Below, piece after piece: positions 20,688 through 23,317 of a DNA stretch of 23,317 bases. The position numbers were made by a program, and so were the translations under genes. The notes under the pieces are model-generated. The model searched no databases, was not told where the DNA came from, and saw only the letters and a list, made by a program, of their open reading frames with translations. The DNA is taken from assembly GCA_000969725.1 (NCBI GenBank), contig JXSR01S044142.1. One strand, 5' to 3'. Position 1 is the stretch's first letter, and each line of letters starts with the position of its first letter. The DNA is from Ophiothrix spiculata (lineage: Eukaryota; Echinodermata; Ophiuroidea; Amphilepidida; Ophiotrichidae).

Positions 20688-21106
20688 TGCTATGGCAAAA
20701 TGAGAGGAAAGTCGCATATCTACTTTTTGAATAAATGGCATCTAAAGTTAAAATAGGGTGAAAATGTCAAATTTCGTTTTTCGACATAAAACGCCTTCAT
20801 GCATAAATTTTACCTTTAATTAAAGTTTTGAAGGTCAAATTTGCCGGGAAGTGCAATTATTTACGGTTAATTGTTTACATGTTTCTATAATACACTGTAG
20901 TAATCAGTATCTTTGAAATCGATTTGCAGCTAAATTTTGTTGCAATATATTCAGGGGACTGCTTTGGATTTCGATCTCTAAATGAAGAATGGAGAAAGAA
21001 AGTATGACATATTATATATAATTCAAAAGCTGAGATTACAGAGAATTAAAATATGTCATAAACTCAATTTTGAAATTTGCGACTTTCCTCTTATTTTGCC
21101 AGAGCA
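20688..21106. mobile_element. Element family X, copy 2 (short form, 419 bp)
   Basis: The terminal inverted repeats are TGCTATGGCAAAATGAGAGG on the left and CCTCTTATTTTGCCAGAGCA on the right. The body aligns along its whole length with the outer parts of copy 1 (16254-17694), in the same orientation, but lacks the 1-kb segment. It sits inside the composite element at the end of the second GC-rich unit, so it inserted after that tandem structure formed. Confidence 0.8.
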
Positions 21107-21211
21107 CCCCTCATATTTATTATTAACCAAAGTAAACTTGAGTTGAGTTAACACCCCCAGGGCCGTCTTTAAAGCTTGATTACAGAATAACCGGTCCATA
21201 TCGGTCTCAAG

Positions 21212-21296
21212 TCTTCTTCCCTTTCTTCTATTCTCTTTTTTTCTTTCTCCTCCTTTCCTCCTTTCTTTTCTCCGTTTTCTTTCCTCTTTCTTCTTT
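21212..21296 (+). repeat. Polypyrimidine tract of about 85 bases
   Basis: Almost pure C and T on this strand, built from TTTC, TTCC and CTTT units. Minus-strand frames crossing it give artificial Lys/Glu/Arg-rich translations. Confidence 0.85.
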
Positions 21297-21541
21297 GTGA
21301 GTAACCGGCCCTGAGCGGCCCAAAACCAAGTGGCCCATGTGGCGATCGCCAAAACGCCACCGTTGCCAGTCCGCCTATGATTGTTATACAACAATGATAT
21401 TTCATAGATAAAAACTTTTGTTTTTCAATAAAGCTTGTTTTTATTCTAACTACACAAATTGATAGGTGAAACTTTCAATGACTCACAAGTTATCCAGTCA
21501 ATGTGGGAGATCCTCTGTATCATTTTATTAAAATTTCTGCA

Positions 21542-21561
21542 CATTGCATTGCATTGCATTG
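21542..21561 (+). repeat. (CATTG)4 microsatellite
   Basis: Four exact tandem CATTG units. Confidence 0.9.
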
Positions 21562-21581
21562 ATAAAACACCTTATTATGCA

Positions 21582-22130
21582 GGGGGGGGGGGGTAGTTAG
21601 CACAAAAGGGTTAATGGGGACATGCTGCAAATTAGGGTAGTCAAATCAGGCTCTCTGGAGTTTCAGTCGGCCCCTTTCAATTCCTCGCAAAAAGTGGTAT
21701 TTTGAAGAGTTTCCTTTACAGAATTTTTAAAACTTTGCATCAAGCATGTCAAATGGCACAAATTAGAGCATTTCTTCAAAACTTTGGAAAATGTGTACCA
21801 ACAAGTGCAAATTTGGGCAAAATATGTGATTTTGAAAAATAAATTTGGATAAATAAATAGATTTGCTATATTGATGGATCCTTTTTCTGGAAAATTGGTA
21901 TTTGGATGGATGGCCTTTCAAATTTCGCAGAGGCATTCAACCCAAACCAAGTTTGAGTACCCATTCCCTGGTTTATGCATAAAGCTATACTTCTTTCACA
22001 TTTCACTTTTTGACATACCTACCCTATTTAGTATTCAAAATGAGTACAAGAAATTTTCTATAGTGGAAATAAGTAAAAAAGTGTTAAGGGTATTATGTTT
22101 CATCTAGTTTATAAAATTTTCTAGTCGCTG
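21582..22130. repeat. Poly-G-led repeat of the GTACTCA family
   Basis: It begins with a 12-G run followed by TAGTTAGCACAAAAGGG and includes, near 21954-21980, GAGTACCCATTCCCTGG, the inverted form of the GTACTCA end seen near 7231 and at 1801. The right limit is uncertain. The frame at 21871-22107 crosses it and shows no recognisable domain. Confidence 0.4.
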
Positions 22131-22382
22131 CTAACCCCAAATGGAACTTTGCTAGTAGCATTAGTGTTACAATAAAAACACAGAGGAAAACACACTTAAT
22201 GCGTGTCAAATGCCTAAGAAAAGTGTTGAATTTCTTAACTCAAATTGCTGAATGGTCATTCTTCCTGGCACGATTTCTGGGTTCAGAGTGCAGGTCCTAA
22301 TGTTTACTTTCTTGGTTCAACAATGTGTTAGAGGTGGGTGACATATATTTAAGGGACCTTACATGAATTTACCAGACATTTA

Positions 22383-22755
22383 CTTAAAGGGACAATTCAT
22401 GATCCACTTTTCATCCTCTAGGTCACATCTATCAAATTGAGATTTTCAGCTGGTAAGAATCCTAGACTTATTTATGTTACAATCCCCAAACCATTCTTTC
22501 AAATATGCTTTCATTTTTGAGAAAAGTGAGAAAACGTGTCGATATCATTTTCTAATTACTGTCAGGGCCCAACAGTATTTACAGCACAATAGTCTATCTG
22601 GATTTTTTAAATGCTGAAAAGCTTGTAACTTGAAAACGAATTGTCTGAATCAAGTAACATTTTCAGACTACATTTATGTTGTATTCTTCTTTTTATTTAG
22701 CAATAAAAGAGGTAAGGTTTTCATCACATCAGAATCATGAATTGCACCTTTTAAG
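22383..22755. mobile_element. Complete copy of the CTTAAAGGGACAATTCATGAT repeat family, 373 bp
   Basis: The ends are inverted repeats: CTTAAAGGGACAATTCATGA on the left, and TCATGAATTGCACCTTTTAAG on the right (its last 20 bases carry the match). Its left and right ends match those of the interrupted copy at 11038-12548, which confirms a dispersed family. No open frame; probably a MITE. TA precedes the left end. Confidence 0.75.
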
Positions 22756-23317
22756 AGACTTCAATTGTTTCATAAGATAACATTTTTGTAAGTGTTGATT
22801 TATTTGTGTATTAGAGTAATTAAACAAAAAAACTTACAGACACAAATTATTCAAATTTCATCCACAAAAGGGCACCTCATCATTATTATTTTTGCCTTGT
22901 AAATTTGTGCATTTTATTTTGACTTGCTTTCTGTGTTCATATTGCAATAATTGGAAGTACTTTTGTAATTGAGCTCCAAAGCACATTTGTCTAAAAATAA
23001 TCATAAGCATAGACCAGTCCCCTAAATCTTCACATGCATGCCATTTTGAGTAGCAAGTAATTCATCAAAACGTTGTCACATGGGTGAAGTCGGCAGCTCG
23101 TTAGGTGTGAACTTCAATTTCTAACGGCAGATTTCAGCTTCATATGATGGATTACAGCTACAAATCTATTTTCATAGTTTAGAAGCTTTAAAGTGATATT
23201 TAAATGATTTGCATACACTACCTGTAATGACTGACTATTTTTTGGATAAAATTTGGGATCCCAAATTTAATTAAACATATATTTAAAGTAGGCCCGGGGC
23301 CATGAATTTTTAATCAT
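22756..23317. other. Non-coding stretch at window end
   Basis: AT-rich, no exon or repeat structure recognised. Confidence 0.4.

Larger units (their letters stand above)
20205..21409. mobile_element. Composite inverted-repeat element, 1.2 kb, with nested insertion
   Basis: The outer arms 20205-20234 and 21380-21409 are perfect 30-bp reverse complements (ATCTATGAAATATCATTG and so on). A second inverted pair lies just inside: GGCGGACTGG (20261-20270) and CCAGTCCGCC (21366-21375). The interior holds a tandem pair of GC-rich units (20322-20683), an inserted copy of family X (20688-21106) and a polypyrimidine tract (21212-21296). GGCGGACTGG may be the true end of one element that landed in an older palindromic target. 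No gene is present; open frames here are products of the repeats. Confidence 0.75.

Noticed and set aside
20196-20703. Plus- and minus-strand frames in the GC-rich tandem units
   Set aside because: They follow repeat units, change frame between the two units and show no domain.
21056-21405. Lys/Glu/Arg-rich minus-strand frames
   Set aside because: Translation of a polypyrimidine tract within a transposon; composition is an artefact.
1-23317. CRISPR arrays, tRNA or rRNA genes, bacterial operons
   Set aside because: No regularly spaced repeats with unique spacers, no cloverleaf-like A/B boxes and no rRNA text were noticed; splice signals point to an animal genome.

Overview
The window looks like AT-rich nuclear DNA from an animal. 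The visible exons are short and bounded by GT-AG splice signals. There are no tightly packed ORFs, no bacterial promoters or ribosome binding sites, and most of the length is non-coding and rich in small inverted-repeat transposons. The mix of short foldback elements, poly-G-led repeats and a Tc1-like relic fits a marine invertebrate, with an echinoderm or similar deuterostome as my best guess. That guess rests on the style of the repeats, not on a recognised gene.

Coding content is thin. Two plus-strand exons, at 128-250 and 13958-14045, have good splice sites. They join in a compatible phase across an inferred intron of about 13.7 kb, so they are probably two exons of one gene whose other exons lie outside the window. 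I do not recognise the protein. A third candidate is a minus-strand terminal exon at 10337-10560, with a strong acceptor and a stop codon, lying inside that intron. Its protein is also unrecognised.

The rest is a layered repeat landscape. From left to right: a perfect hairpin (634-672); a poly-G-led repeat (about 1627-1817); a diverged direct repeat (2838-3140); a 0.9-kb element with short inverted ends (3240-4155); a palindrome (5277-5304); a 928-bp Tc1-like deletion derivative with 197-bp inverted repeats and a broken transposase (5372-6299); two foldback elements (8587-8867, 9163-9331); an element at 10668-10912; an interrupted element at 11038-12548 holding a second element and an assembly gap of 625 N; a foldback element at 12997-13436; then, past exon B, elements at 15354-15533 and 15794-16010.

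The right third holds two direct copies of one element family (16254-17694 and 20688-21106). The first carries an extra segment of about 1 kb flanked by an 8-bp repeat. The second is nested inside a larger composite (20205-21409) bounded by perfect 30-bp inverted repeats. A complete short copy of the family that is interrupted at 11038-12548 sits at 22383-22755. No tRNA, rRNA or CRISPR array was seen. I found no wholly new coding system. The most unusual content is the nested transposon structure and the iterated-motif element at 11213-11699.
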